A stretch of 64,000 nucleotides of DNA from Ditylenchus dipsaci (GCA_004194705.1 SADC01001324.1:62001-126000); one strand, 5' to 3'. Shown: positions 25,101 to 40,512, counted from the stretch's first letter. Notes: generated by a model not told the origin, from the letters alone. A program made the numbers and translations.

Positions 25101-25520
25101 CTGGTTCTGCATGAAATTCTGACTCTAGAAAGTCACTAAACGCGTTGAGAATTGGTAGAGGTTGAGGCGATATAAAACTAAGTGCGCATCATTTTGACTA
25201 GTTTCCTTTTATTTTAATGGTCATTTGCATGAAATCTCAAAATTAGGGCAGTTGCTGACAGTTAATCAGTGCTGGAAATGATTGCAATCGATTACTCAAT
25301 AGTTTTTGGCCCTAGAAGTCAGTAAAATTACTGAAATGTAGAGTTTAAAAAAAATAGGTTATGCACCCACTGGGAATCGAACTTGAGTGTTCAAAATATT
25401 CGCATTATGATTTGCTAGAACTCAAATTTTTTGTCGCTATCCGCCAAATAACTCCGGCCACACTATGCAAATCGACTATGCTTTACAAGATGGCTATCAC
25501 AGAGTTTGCGACTTGGTGGT

Positions 25521-25777
25521 AGGTAAAAATGCCAAGACAAAAATGCCAAGAGCAAAAATGCCAACAAAAAAGTGTGGGAATTCAATTTTTTGCTGCTTTT
25601 ACACTATGTGACGCACTTAGGCTTAGGCTTTAGGCTCAGGGTAGGCCAGCGTACGTTAGGACTGGCTCAAACGTGTTTCTCGAATTAAATCAAATGCAAA
25701 AACAGAAAAAATAGCAAAAAAATTGAATCGCCGCACTTTTTTTTTGTTGGCATTTTTGTCTTGGCATTTTTACTGAT
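25521..25777. mobile_element. Foldback with private word AAAAATGCCAA
   Basis: At the left AAAAATGCCAAGACAAAAATG and a third AAAATGCCAA copy; at the right GTTGGCATTTTTGTCTTGGC and a second copy. Adjacent GTGTGGGAATTCAATTTTTT and the complement of AATTGAATCGCCGCAC extend the arms. Confidence 0.6.
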
Positions 25778-25934
25778 AACCTGCAAATTTGATCGTACAG
25801 TTCGGGCGGTTTCCTTGTTAGTCATAAAATGCATATAGAGGCTCTTTTTGCCTAGCTTAAGTAGAAAAAATATCGCTCACTTCATGGTTAAGACATAACT
25901 TTAAAAAAGCAAGAAAAAATTCAGTGGGTAATGA

Positions 25935-26095
25935 ACAGTGTTTTAAAAACTCAATCTCAAACTCAAAAGTTTGACCCTCAAACCCCAAGGTCAAACTCAA
26001 ACTCAAGCTAAACTCAAGCTCAAAAAGTTTGAGTTTGAGTTTAGCTAAACTCAAACTTTTTTTGAGTTTCGCTTGATGTTTGAGTTTGACTAAAG
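25935..26095. repeat. CTCAAA/TTTGAG hexamer array
   Basis: Repeated CTCAAACTCAAA on the left turns into AAAGTTTGAGTTTGAG on the right, forming a foldback centred near 26017. An open frame through it (FELEFSLSLSL) is a by-product of the repeat, not a protein. Confidence 0.6.
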
Positions 26096-27465
26096 CTATT
26101 GACTTTAGTCAATGGCTTACAGTTTTTTACAAAATTCAGTACCATTACAAGTTACAGCTCTTCATGTCAACGACTGAATTAGAGGAGTTCAAATGTTTTA
26201 AAACAGCCTTATTCTGCACACTAAAACAATAACATTTTTAATTTCCCAAAATTTTTTTCCACAATTTCCAGATACATATTACAGTAAACAATTAACTGGG
26301 CGTTGAGCAAATTAAAAGAAGTTCGGTTCCTGTGTTTAGCGCACGCGAGCCCTGCTTGAGAGAACACCCGTTTGATTGGCTCACTTGTAGCCGGAACAGA
26401 AAGGACATCTATAGCAAAAATCGCGATCTGTTTCGCACTCTAAAATTAAATCGAATCATGAGTGATGACACAACGCTAGTAACTTTCACTAACCGTATTC
26501 ATCAGATTGACCCATCACTTCAGAGGATCAATACCCGACGATGAAGCATTACGAACTTTGTCCAAGGTTTCTTGAATCCATGACCTGGCGCCTGCTTGTG
26601 CAATCTCGTTTTGACTCTTAGCTGTTCTGTTTTTTGCAGCCAATTCTCCTAGCAGTTGATCAAGTGTAGTGTTGAGCTCATTGCCAGTGTCGAGCGACGT
26701 TTTCCTTGAAGGCTCATCGTATCGCACCTAAACAGGAAAGAATTCGGGGAATCAGTGCACAATCTTTGAAAAAATAGGCTACAAAATTCTGGATTTCGCC
26801 GACAGCAATGTTGAAGTCTGCTTCGCTCAGAAAATTAGCTGTGCTCGGATCTAGCGCAGCAGCCACGAAAAATATTGGATCAAAGTCGAGCAATCACTAT
26901 TCATCATCTTTTCGAAACACTTGTCCATAAAAAAATCTCAAAGAATGGGCAATGCCTGCTGTAGTCCTCTCCTAAATTTCGACATATTCTTAACTACTGA
27001 TTTTTTCTAAGAAATAAGTTGAAAGAATACCTCAAACTTTTCTAGCGATCTGTAGATAGCTTTGAGGTAGCCAAAGCAGCAGGAAATAGTGACAGTTTTT
27101 TCAGCTTGCAAACGAATAATAATATTGATGAAAATCTTTGTAAGCCCATAAATTCCTGTAGAAACTAAAAAATCAGCCTTTATAATGTTGAAAAAATATT
27201 AAAATGAGTAAAAACCTTGTTATCAGACTGCGTCGGGTAGTCCCATTTTCTAGAGATCGCTATTTTGATCACATCGTATTTGATTTCTAGGTAACGGCCA
27301 AGCACTGCGATTTGAGATGCCCATCGAGTCTTTGAAGGCGGAATGAGCACTTTTCCTGGAAGAGTGTTTTCTGTCTTCTTGAATTTCCCGATGAGATTAA
27401 TCATTGTCTGATACCCTTGGTTTAGAGCCACAAAATCCTTCTATATTTGCGAGTTAACTTGGGAA

Positions 27466-28371
27466 TAGGGTTGTCGAGCGCTCGAAATTTTCGAGTCGAG
27501 CGCTCGATTCGATATTCGAAATTCGAAATTTTCGAGTCGAGCGCTCGATTCGATATTCGAAATTTTCGAGTCGAGCGCTCGATTCGATATTCGAAATTCG
27601 AAATTTTCGAGTCGAGCGCTCGATTCGACATTAGAAATTCGAAATTTTCGAGCGCTCGATTCGAAATTCGAAAATTTTCGAGCGCTCGATTCGAAATCGA
27701 AAATTTTCAAAGGCTTCGCCGCCTCATTAATGGGTTTTTTAGAAACAAATTAATCGAAACCATGGTAAATCGACCATACACGACCGCTTTACCACACCAA
27801 ACGAATAAGCGACCGAAAAAACTACCATTCTTTGTTCACAGTTGTGCTTGATCAAACGGCGCAGATCGGAGACTCTGAGATCGCAAAAAGCACCGCTCTG
27901 GCTTTTTTTGCATCAGAAGGTCCCAATTTTTTGTTCGCTAACTTTTCCTTGGGCCTTGCCTATTTCAGGTGACCCGAAAGATGAGTTGTTGATCTACTAT
28001 TTGGCAGTCTAAGCTCTTCCCACAAGTGAAAATAGTCTTTCCACCGACTTTCTTAAACGATTTCCAAACTTCACTTGGCATTTTTCTAAAACAAGAAAAA
28101 TTCACCATTACATTCTTTTTTGTGTGCTGCAAGTTCCGAACTATATCTCGAAAATAAGCGCTCAAAATTCAAAAGCATAATTCGAAATTTTTTTCGAGCG
28201 CTCGAAATTCGAAAGCATAATTTGAAATTTTTTTTCGAGCGCTCGAAATTCGAAAGCATAATTCGAATTTTTTTTCGAGCGCTCGAAATTCGAAATTTCC
28301 GCTCGAAATTCGAAAATTTTCGAACTTTCGAGCGAAAAGTTCGAAATCGAACGCTCGATTCGACAACCCTA
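27466..28371. mobile_element. hAT element 2 (TAGGGTTGTCG ends), private word GAGCGCTCGATTCGA
   Basis: Ends TAGGGTTGTCGAGCGCTCG and CGCTCGATTCGACAACCCTA, flanked by an exact 8-bp duplication CTTGGGAA (27458-27465 and 28372-28379). The left array (27475-27705) repeats GAGCGCTCGATTCGA and TTCGAAATTTTCGAG; the right array (28155-28365) carries GCTCGAAATTCGAAA units. The palindrome GAGCGCTC replaces the GGGTACCC of element 1. It retains a BED exon on the minus strand and little else, and is inserted in the older hAT transposase. Confidence 0.9.
27840..28083 (-). pseudogene. BED exon and downstream fragment of hAT element 2
   Basis: MPSEVWKSFKKVGGKTIFTCG gives the first half of a BED finger; the distal Cys/His part is degenerate. 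A second block (AISESP and, one frame away, RRLIKHNCEQ) matches FSIAESPFLRRLIKQNYGQ of element 3. The catalytic region is missing. Confidence 0.65.
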
Positions 28372-28817
28372 CTTGGGAATAAAGCTGCGTGTAAACAGTA
28401 TTTCACTGTGAGTTTTCTGCGAGTCCGATTTACAGCTTGTCAGTGTCCTTTTTAATAGTACTGACCTCAGTCCAAAGATGATCAGAAACCAATCTTCGAG
28501 CAACATTCAACTTCATTGAACTGCTCTGGCTGGCATGTGAAACTAATGCTTTTCTATTAATTGATAGATGAGGAAATTTTTTGTCCCAATCTGCCAACTC
28601 ATTTACAAATTCTGGTTGTAGATTTGATCCTGAGACACCACCATCCAATAAGGATTGTAGAAAAAAACCCACACTTTTGCCTTCCGGCTCACAGAATTCT
28701 CTGCATTCAGACATACAGTGCGCCACACACACAGATGATCTATAAAGCATAAAACATGTTCCGAGCAGTAACTGACACAATATGGTTACTATGGAAACGG
28801 GAATATATTCAAACTGT

Positions 28818-28823
28818 TTTATT
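28818..28823 (-). terminator. Poly(A) signal of MCM2
   Basis: AATAAA on the minus strand, about 70 nt past the MCM2 stop codon. Confidence 0.55.
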
Positions 28824-28891
28824 CGTGAAAATCAAACAATACACCATAAATTGAAAATAATGTCGGAACATAATCAACAAACGTAGGTTTC

Positions 28892-33090
<4,199 letters not shown>

Positions 33091-33109
33091 TTTTTCGTTG
33101 GTAGTATCG

Positions 33110-33127
33110 AGATATCAACTGAAAATT
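33110..33127 (-). promoter_or_regulatory. Putative trans-splice acceptor of MCM2
   Basis: CAATTTTCAG on the minus strand ends 28 nt upstream of the MCM2 ATG, with no upstream coding exon required. Confidence 0.4.
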
Positions 33128-33332
33128 GTTTAGTCAGAATTCAAAGAATGTCAATATCTTAGTACTAGGGTCCATAGGCGCCAATCGGCGCCTGTATCGT
33201 ATTTTGAAATTTTAATGGTAGGTATGCGTTAATCCATCCCTCTCGTTGATTATCTCTGCCTGGGTAACCACACCCCCTTCTCCTGTCTACTAACTTACCG
33301 CCCACCCTCCTCCTCAGGTACTTTCCTAGTGG

Positions 33333-33653
33333 TTAAAGGGGCGTACCAGCGCATTACATGGGCAATTTCAAATTCGCAAAAGGCATGGACCAGGTATATT
33401 CAAACGAGAATTATTTTAGATACAAATTTGTCATTCTATACAAAAAGCTATACACCGTGCTGGAATCGAACTCGACCACGTTCGGACTACATCAGCAACT
33501 TACCACTGAGCTACCCATGTTATTAGACTGTTATTAGCTTTTCATAACTTATTTCTCTTTACAAGATATCAAATTTGCATTTAAAAATAATTATCGTTTG
33601 AATATGCCTGGTCCCCGCCTTTTGACCGTGTAACGCGCTGGTATGCCCTTTAA
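33333..33653. mobile_element. TTAA-flanked foldback carrying a tRNA-like SINE
   Basis: Ends TTAAAGGGGCGTACCAGCGC and the complement GCGCTGGTATGCCCTTTAA; the arms include GGCATGGACCAGGTATATTC. The unpaired centre holds a tRNA-like segment (next entry). Confidence 0.7.
33460..33526 (-). repeat. tRNA-like pol III head (SINE)
   Basis: On the minus strand TAGCTCAGTGGTAAG fits an A box and GAGTTCGATTCC a B box at tRNA-like spacing. The putative acceptor stem does not pair, so it is scored as a tRNA-derived SINE or decayed tRNA rather than a functional tRNA. Confidence 0.6.
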
Positions 33654-33806
33654 GGGGCATCCAGGTAGTTCGTTCCTCACTCCAGTGGTTGGGGAGTTTC
33701 CACGTCGTTCGGGTCCAGTCTTGATGGTGCGGGTATTTTCCTGAAAGTTCGAGCCATATCCTGGTGGTTAGGACATAGTCTTGGTGTTTGGGGGGTATCA
33801 ACGTGG

Positions 33807-34045
33807 TTAAAGGGCCTGACCTCTTCCTACTCGGTGGTCCCCGCCAATTCAAAAATTTTCCCTTGATTATTGGACTTCTGTACGGATTTTTCCGCCACGT
33901 TTCTAACAAAACTAGGCCTGAAATCAAATTTTAGGCTTAGTTTTGTTAGAAACCTAGCGGAAAAATCCATACAGAAGTCCAATAATCAAGGAAAATTTTT
34001 GAATTGGCGGGGGACCACCGAGTAGGAAGAGGTCAGGCCCTTTAA
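33807..34045. mobile_element. TTAA-flanked near-perfect palindrome
   Basis: TTAAAGGGCCTGACCTCTTC and its exact complement at the other end; the arms are about 115 nt with very few mismatches and include GGTGGTCCCCGCCAATTC. Young-looking member of the TTAA foldback group. Confidence 0.8.
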
Positions 34046-34264
34046 GGCCCATCCTGGGGGTTAGGATACTTTCCTGGTGGTTCGAGGCCCGGAATGGTGG
34101 TTAGGGTGATTTCATGGTGGTTTGGGCCTCATCTTGGTAATTGTGGGGTATCCACGTGCAGGGACGTATCCAAGAGGGAGGGCTAACCGGTCTAAAGCCC
34201 CGTCTTAAATTTTTTTAAAATTAATTATAAAACACCATGAAAATTTAAAAAGCTGCAGGCAAAG

Positions 34265-34330
34265 TGACCGGGCGACGGTGAATCCGTCAACGGTGAATTC
34301 GTCAACTGGTGAATTCGTCAACGGATTTTG
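34265..34330 (+). repeat. Tandem GGTGAATTCGTCAAC
   Basis: Three adjacent copies of (AC/CT)GGTGAATYCGTCAA. No inverted partner was located. Confidence 0.6.
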
Positions 34331-34445
34331 ACTTGTCTATCAAAAATCATTGTACCATACCTAGAATATTGTCCTTGCAAAAATGCGATTTAACTTGCAT
34401 GAAGCCTAGTTTTAAAAAGTTTCATCCGTACTTAGCTGGTAGTAC

Positions 34446-34928
34446 CAGTGTTTTCAAAAGTCAAGGTCAAGTTCAAGGTCAAGGTCAAGATAAAACTTGA
34501 CTTTAAAACTTCAAGGTCGTTTTTCTCGATTTTTAGTAAGGAAAATGGGTCTGAATTTTTTCCTATTCCCTAAAGTCAAGATTTTGCGCTGAACAAAACG
34601 TACTTTTCAGAAAAACGATATAATTTTTGCACGATGAGATATAGCCTAAAGTCAAGGTAAAATCACCTTGATTTTACCTTGACCTTGACTTTCGCTAAAA
34701 TCAAGGTGATTTTACCTTGACTTTAGGCTATATCTCACCGTGCAAAAATTATATCGTTTTTCTGAAAAGTACGTTTTGTTCAGCGCAAAATCTTGACTTT
34801 AGGGGATAGGAAAAAAAATTCAGACCCATTTTCCTTACTAAAAATCGAGAAAAACGACCTTGAAGTTTTAAAGTCAAGTTTTACCTTGACCTTGACCTTG
34901 AACTTGACCTTGACTTTTGAAAACACTG
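34446..34928. mobile_element. hAT-like foldback, CAGTGTTTTC ends, private word CAAGGT
   Basis: Ends CAGTGTTTTCAAAAGTCAAG and its complement. The arms of about 240 nt are almost perfectly paired, with a GTCAAGGTCAAG array just inside each end and an inner one at the centre. Flanks GGTAGTAC and GCTGGTAC agree at 6 of 8 positions, compatible with an old 8-bp hAT duplication. Confidence 0.7.
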
Positions 34929-35579
34929 GCTGGTACTTAGCCGATCCGGCAACCGGACAAATACGGTTTTTACATATTTTGTCGCGCGACAAAAACGGTT
35001 TTTTCCGGATTTGTTGCGCGACAAAATATTTTTTAAAGGGGGGGGAACTTTATATACGCATCGCCTTTTGTCGAAAGTTCTAGTCCCTCTGGGGGTGTTT
35101 TAATTTAATTTTTTAGTAAGTTTTTTAACTTTTAGGCCCAAAAATCATCAAGCAATCGATTGCAACCATTTTCAGCACTGCTTTGCTGTCATCAACTACC
35201 TCAATTTTGTGATTTTTGGCAATGACTACCAAAATTAGAGGAAACCAGCCAAAATGATGCGTACTAGGAACTGAGATTTTTTGCGATTTCAATTTACATA
35301 ATTTTATACAACCGTATGCTGAAAATGACGGCAAGAAGCAGGGCTACATTTTGAGTGTAAGGTTGCAAATGAGTATGTAAATTAAAATTGGGGAAAAACG
35401 TCAGTTCTAGGATCCTACCGAAAAGTACTGGTATAGTCCTATTGAGGATTTTATCGAATTGGATTTTTTATATTTTAGCTCTGACTTTATACCAACTTTT
35501 CATCTGTAGGATAGCTCAAATGAAAGTCCAGAAGCTTGGCTACATTTTGACACTAAACTTGTAAATAAAAAGAGAAAAA

Positions 35580-35650
35580 AAATAAGGTCTGCAGCCAGTG
35601 GTAGTCGAACCTGTGACCTAAGGCGATGCATATATAAAGTTCCCCCCCCC
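35580..35650 (-). repeat. tRNA-derived SINE-like fragment
   Basis: GGTAGTCGAACCTGTGACCT followed by GGCGATGCATATATAAAG and a C-run; close to the copies at 31200 and 36640 and inverted relative to 36085-36150. Confidence 0.45.
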
Positions 35651-35852
35651 CCCCTTTAAAAGTATTTGTCGCGATTGCTTAATTAATTGCAATTTTGCCA
35701 GCCCAAAAGTCCAAATCCTGGGGTGGGTACCTGGATACCCACGTGGATGACCTGAAAAATAAAAAAATTTTAGAAATCAAAAACAAACTATTTTTTCTTA
35801 ATCAAAATTCTGTAGTTCCGGGTCAGGTGGATATCCACCTGAGACTAGGGTA

Positions 35853-36029
35853 CAGGGCCGCAATTTAGGGGGGGGGGGTCGTAGGGGTAATTACCCCCCC
35901 CCCCCCCCCTTCGGGGCGAGAAAAAAAAATTACCCCACCCCCTCTGGAAATACGTTATCACGCCCCCCTTAACCGTGAAAATCAGGCAAATTACTCCCTC
36001 CCCTTGAGAAAGTTCAAGTTGCGGCCCTG
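35853..36029. mobile_element. hAT MITE, CAGGG ends, private word GTAATTACCCC
   Basis: Ends CAGGGCCGCAA and TTGCGGCCCTG flanked by an exact 8-bp duplication CTAGGGTA (35845-35852 and 36030-36037). The interior consists of G- and C-runs and AATTACCCC-type words. Confidence 0.85.
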
Positions 36030-36084
36030 CTAGGGTACCCACCCCAGGATTTGGAGCTCGGGTAGCTAAAATCATAATTTAGTC

Positions 36085-36760
36085 TTAAAGGGGGAGGAAA
36101 CTTTATATACGCACCGCCTAGGTCGGAGGTTCAAATCCCCTTGAGTGCACGCCCAGTATATTTCTCAATTTTTAGTAAGTTCACTGACTTCTAGGAGCGA
36201 AAACCATCGAGCAATCGATTGCAACTATTTTTTATCGCTACTTAACTATCAGCAAATTCCCTAATTTTGGGATATTATGCAAATGACCATCAAAATAAAG
36301 GATGGCATGGGATTATACATCGTTAAATGTTTTTCAATTTTAGCTCTGACAAAATATTATCTTTGTCTCTGTATAATAGCTCAAATGGAAGCATAGAATC
36401 TTGGCTACATTTTAGTATATGAAACGTGTAACCTGTATATGAAAGTCATAAAATACCAATCAAACCAGTCAAAGATAACATACAAAACACATCGATTTTC
36501 GGAAATTCAGCCTGTTTCAGCGTATAAAAAAGCGCCATCTAGTGTGAAACCCTAAACTGATGCTCTTGTTAGATGGCTAAGATTGTGAGGATCATTTTGA
36601 CACCAAAATTGTAAATAAAAGAAAGCAAAAAATAAGGTTTGTACCTAGGAAAATTTGAACCTTCGATCCTGAGCGATGCGTATATAAAGTTTCCTCCCCC
36701 TTTAACAAACCCAATTCCGAATAGAATCCTATGTTAGTAAAAAAAAATTGATCAAACCAA
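36085..36760. repeat. Inverted pair of SINE-like units
   Basis: AAAGGGGGAGGAAACTTTATATACGC at the left is matched by GCGTATATAAAGTTTCCTCCCC near 36675-36700. GGAGGTTCAAATCCCC (B-box-like) follows the left copy and its complement precedes the right copy. Probably two SINE copies in opposite orientation. Confidence 0.5.
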
Positions 36761-36889
36761 AAAGTAGTTTTACAAGGTGGATTCGAACTCTTGTCCTTGA
36801 ATTTACCATGGCCGAATTTACTGGAGACCCATTTACTCAGTTAAAGGGCATGCTCGTCGCCCATGGGAATGTTTTAAAAGGCGAAAGCT

Positions 36890-37645
36890 GTACGAACTTT
36901 CGTAACAAGACAATTTCGTAAGAGCGAAGTTTCGTAAGAGCGAACTTTCGTAAGAAACATTTTCGTAAGAAACAGTTTCGTAACAGCGAAAATTCGTAAG
37001 AAATTTTTTCGTAACAGCGAATTTTCGTAAGAAACTTTTTCGTAACAGCGAATTTTCGTAACGAATTTCTGTCGTAAGAGGAAATAATCGAAATTTTTTT
37101 CACTTTTAATCAATTTTTCTAATTCAGGATTTCATCTGATTCATTTGTTTTGGCCTTTCTGTCACTGTTTGACACTTCGAACAGTTAATTATATGACTAT
37201 CAATTGTATGAGCACAAAAGTTGCCAAGCATAGGTCATATGACTGAAAATTTTGATAATTAGCTGACCCCCGGATTTTTCATCCATTAGGAGACCAGAGA
37301 AATACGCAAAAGCATGGTGAAAAACTCCGAGCTAGAATTCATATATTATATACTACACATAGCTATTTCCAATCAGTGGCATGTATGGTGCAGTAGGTAA
37401 GTTGATGGGATGAATTTTTTTCACCAGTGGTTTGATTCCACCCTCTGACTGTTTCATTTTTTTTCTTGACTATTTTTGGTCAAAATATCACAGAAGCTAT
37501 AAGAAACATCAAAGGAGAATCAAAAATCGAAAAAAGCAACTTAACATATCACTAATGTTACTGAAAACCGCGTTACGAAAAAGTTTCTTACGAAATTCGC
37601 TCTTACGAAAAAAATTTCTTACGAAAATTCGCTTTATGAAAATCC
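36890..37645. mobile_element. Element with private word TTTCGTAAGAGCGAA
   Basis: At the left (36895-37085) TTTCGTAAGAGCGAA or TTTCGTAAGAAAC words recur about ten times. At the right (37558-37640) the complement TTCTTACGAAATTCGCTC recurs about five times. Ends and TSD are not defined. The open frames in the array are repeat artefacts. Confidence 0.55.
37380..37440 (+). repeat. tRNA-like head
   Basis: TGGTGCAGTAGGTAAGTTG resembles an A box and GTGGTTTGATTCCACCC a B box with stem. Stem pairing elsewhere is poor; likely SINE-derived. Confidence 0.4.
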
Positions 37646-38472
37646 GTGGTAATAACTCAAACATAAATCTTTGAAGTAAATCTTCGAAAACATTGATTCG
37701 AAAAACAGACTTTAAAAATAAATTTTGCCTCCAAAATTATTTGCTTCTATTCTTCGGGACAATGCAACATTTGAGCATCTGCAACTAATGTCTGCCTAAA
37801 CTTATTCTTAATGAAGAAGTATGATCAGAAGTAGTTTTCCTGTACTTCACATTATTGTGTACACTTCTATGAACTTTTATTCAGAAGCAAAAATTATTAA
37901 AAACAATACGATTAGAGTGAAAATATACAGTCAACCCTCGATTTAACGTCACCCCCCTCAAGTTCGTTCCCACTTAGGATCTGACACTTTTTTACACTAA
38001 TTTTTAAAATCGACTTTTTGTAATTTTGGACTACACCTTGTTACCTAGATTTCTGACCACTATTTTAGTAATGTCATAAAAAATAAAATAGGGGTCAGAA
38101 ATGGAGGTACAGTCAAACCTCGACTTAAAGACAGGCTGGGGACAGGACAAACTGCTGTCCTTAAATCGAGTTTTTTGAAACCCAAGTGCTGTGGTCCTGT
38201 CCTTAAATCGAGAGTTTCTCCCTGAAAGACCAACCTCCACCATCTTCACAAAGTAATGTTTTATTTTAACATTCCATACATTTAAGCCAACAAAAGCTAT
38301 ATTCAACAAACAATAACATCTAAAATAATAATCTAAAAGATTCCTTTGTTTCAATTTCTGCACGCGTTCTTTGGCCAGGCAGTCGTGACTGAAGCCTTGA
38401 TGATTTCCTTTTTCTAATCCAGAGAAATTACACGGCGCTTTCTAGTTGGAGTAAGCATTTTGACGCTGAAAT

Positions 38473-38891
38473 GGTATGGTCACATTTCATATCGCGAGAT
38501 TTCATATCGCGACATTTCATTTTGCGATATTTCATCTATCTTCTCTGACTTTTTTTAGACATCTTGAAAAAAGTTTACTATCTGATAGCGTAGATTTCAG
38601 GCTACAAAATGGTATTTTTCAAGCCAGGATTTGAAAAAAGGTTGGCCTACGGGCTGGCTTTTTGGTCAAAAAACACTTTAAAAAACACTAAATCACTAAA
38701 CCAAGTTTTTCACTAAATAGCCAGCCCGTAGGCCAACTTTTTTTCACACCCCAAATCGAAAAATACCACTTTGTAGCCTGAAATTCGAGCTATCAGATAG
38801 AGAAAACCTTTTTCGAAATATCAGAAAAAGTCAGAGAAGATGCATGAAATATCGCAAAATGAAATGTCGCGATATGAAATGTGAGCCTACC
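38473..38891. mobile_element. Foldback with private word TTTCATATCGCGA
   Basis: Left GGTCACATTTCATATCGCGA and two more TTTCAT-plus-TCGCGA/TTTGCGA words; right is the complement GATATGAAATGTGAGCC. The arms extend about 170 nt around a centre containing GGCTGGCTTTTTGGTC and its imperfect complement. Confidence 0.7.
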
Positions 38892-39234
38892 GCTAAAAAT
38901 AGAGACAAACATTGAACAATCTGCAATAAAAGTTCACAAAATTCGATACAAAAACAAACAACGCAAACTGTGAAAAACAGAATGTTTTTGTCGTCGGAAA
39001 ATGGTGAAATATTCTTTTAGAGAACGAAAATTTAAAATTTTGCGGAATATTATCTTGTTGTCCTTAAATCGAATTTTGCATTGTTGAGCCGGGACCAGTG
39101 TTTCTGAAAATAACACCTACACCTACACATACTCAACACTATGCCTAATATTGAAACATACCCTACACCTACACGTACACTTGAAACTAAACATACTGTA
39201 CACCTACACTTGAAATGAAACATACCCTACACCA

Positions 39235-39380
39235 CACCTACTGTTTGGCATACTGTACGCTAACAGTACATTTAAGTGTTAGCGTACTGTTTGCCATACT
39301 GTACGGCACAAAGTGTTTAACGTTCTGTTTGGCAAACTGTTCGATACGTGTTAAGCGTACTATTTGTCGTGCTATTTTCA
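39235..39380 (+). repeat. Degenerate TACTGTTTGGCA array
   Basis: TACTGTTTGGCATACTGTACG and variants (CTGTTTGCCATACTGTACGG, CTGTTTGGCAAACTGTTCG) repeat about five times next to the ACACCTAC array. Confidence 0.5.
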
Positions 39381-40298
39381 ATACTGTACTGTCTGAACGC
39401 ACACTAATATGTCTTTCTTCAAGATTTTCCTATATCTTTGTACTACCTCGCGTGAACCCGGCTGCGCCGGGCCATACGCTCGCGGCCACGGTGCTTGATG
39501 CACCGCATCTCTATAACTCTTTTCAACTTAAAAAATCAAACTTTTTAACACCTTATACTTCTCGTATTCATATTATCAGCGAAAAATACTATCCACATAA
39601 ATCGGCTCAAAATTGAATAACAAAATCGGCTCATCAGCATACTGCTATATTCATCTGGCACACCCGCCTACTCACTCGCTCATCACTATTTTGGCATGCC
39701 ATCTCACTCTCCTAGCACGCTTACTCACTGGATCGGGGGCTCGCCTACCGGCGGACAACCTCGCCTCTGTTAAAGCACAAAAATGAAATTAAAAAACACT
39801 TTAACAATAATCAACTAACAGTCAATCAAGAATTAACTAAAAAAATTCTAAAAAAATCTAGATCCAAAAAATCCGAAAATCCTAAATTAAACAAATTGTA
39901 ACGTTAAAAAAACAAAAAATTATTCCTACCTACTCTCATGGTACTCTGACCCATTCCCCTGGCTCGCCTATCCACTGTCCTGTCTCGCTCACTCACCTGG
40001 TACGCCTGCTCACTCTCCTGGCACTTTTACCTACTCCGGTGGTGCCCTACTCACTCTCCAACTTGAACAATAATCAACTATCAGTCAATCAACAATTAAC
40101 TACGACAAAAAGAAACTTAAAAAAATCAAATTTTGAAAAATTCATTGATCAGAATTTGATGTTCAAAAAAGTGAAAAGAAACACATGGTGCACACCTACC
40201 CATTTATGGCTGCAAAATAGTTGTAAAATTTCAAAAATCTCATTTACAGAACATGTTGAACCATCGCCCACAATCATGCAATTTATAAATCTTATAAC

Positions 40299-40512
40299 CA
40301 GGGATGATATATGTACTTTTTAAAAAGATTTGTACTTTTTTTGGGACCCCAAATCTTTTTTTTATTTTTGAAGTTTTTAGTCAAATCTTTTTTTTTCGCT
40401 CCAAAATAGCAATAAGCACTGGATAAAATTGCACTTTTTGACGAAAAATGACCAAATTGTACTTTTTTTGACCAAATGTACTTTTTTTCGAAATTTTGAG
40501 ATATCATCCCTG
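40299..40512. mobile_element. hAT MITE, CAGGG ends, private word TGTACTTTTT
   Basis: Ends CAGGGATGATAT and ATATCATCCCTG within an exact 8-bp duplication CTTATAAC (40291-40298 and 40513-40520). GTACTTTTT occurs twice at the left and twice at the right, plus one GCACTTTTT. The central core TCGCTCCAAAATAGCAATA is shared with 45621-45826, where the words read GTCCTTTTT. Confidence 0.85.

Larger units (their letters stand above)
22425..26299. other. Gene-free, repeat-rich stretch
   Basis: About 3.9 kb without a recognisable host exon. It contains a TTTCGGGTCAGGGT word twice near 23457-23505, a CCGTATT left end near 24243 without a clear partner, fragments resembling SINE-type B boxes near 24460 and 25370, and the foldbacks listed separately. 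An ORF at 22923-23255 (110 codons) is not recognised. Confidence 0.35.
26300..28790 (-). pseudogene. hAT transposase remnant, interrupted by hAT element 2
   Basis: Read on the minus strand, successive blocks match a hAT transposase. They include PPSKTRWASQIAVLGRYLE (about 27300), LQAEKTVTISCCFGYLKAIY (about 27080), FFVAAALDPSTANFLSEADF (about 26860) and the C-terminal dimerisation block VLSVPATSEPIKRVFSQAG (about 26380). The canonical DPL-x-W-W motif reads DPLK-stop-W near 26515 because the first Trp codon is TGA. An N-terminal region is open at 28780-28430. The ORF is split at 27466-28371 by a second hAT element. It lies immediately downstream of MCM2. Terminal repeats of this older copy were not found. 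Confidence 0.8.

Noticed and set aside
27422..27851. ORFs with FRISNRALDSKISNFEYRIE repeats
   Set aside because: Translation of the GAGCGCTCGATTCGA array of hAT element 2; not a protein.
33460..33526. Functional tRNA gene
   Set aside because: A and B boxes are present but the acceptor stem does not pair and the locus lies within a TTAA foldback; better read as SINE-derived.
35640..35950. Long C and G runs at about 3782, 35643, 35868-35910 and 62768
   Set aside because: Homopolymer lengths are unreliable given the evidence for indel errors, so no quadruplex or structural claim is made.
36898..37085. Possible CRISPR array from regularly repeated words here and at 21018-21375
   Set aside because: Repeats are contiguous with no unique spacers, lie in eukaryotic transposon ends and come in inverted pairs. 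There is no CRISPR.
36837..37113. ORFs rich in LRKFAVTKKFLTKI
   Set aside because: Repeat artefacts of the TTTCGTAAGAGCGAA array.
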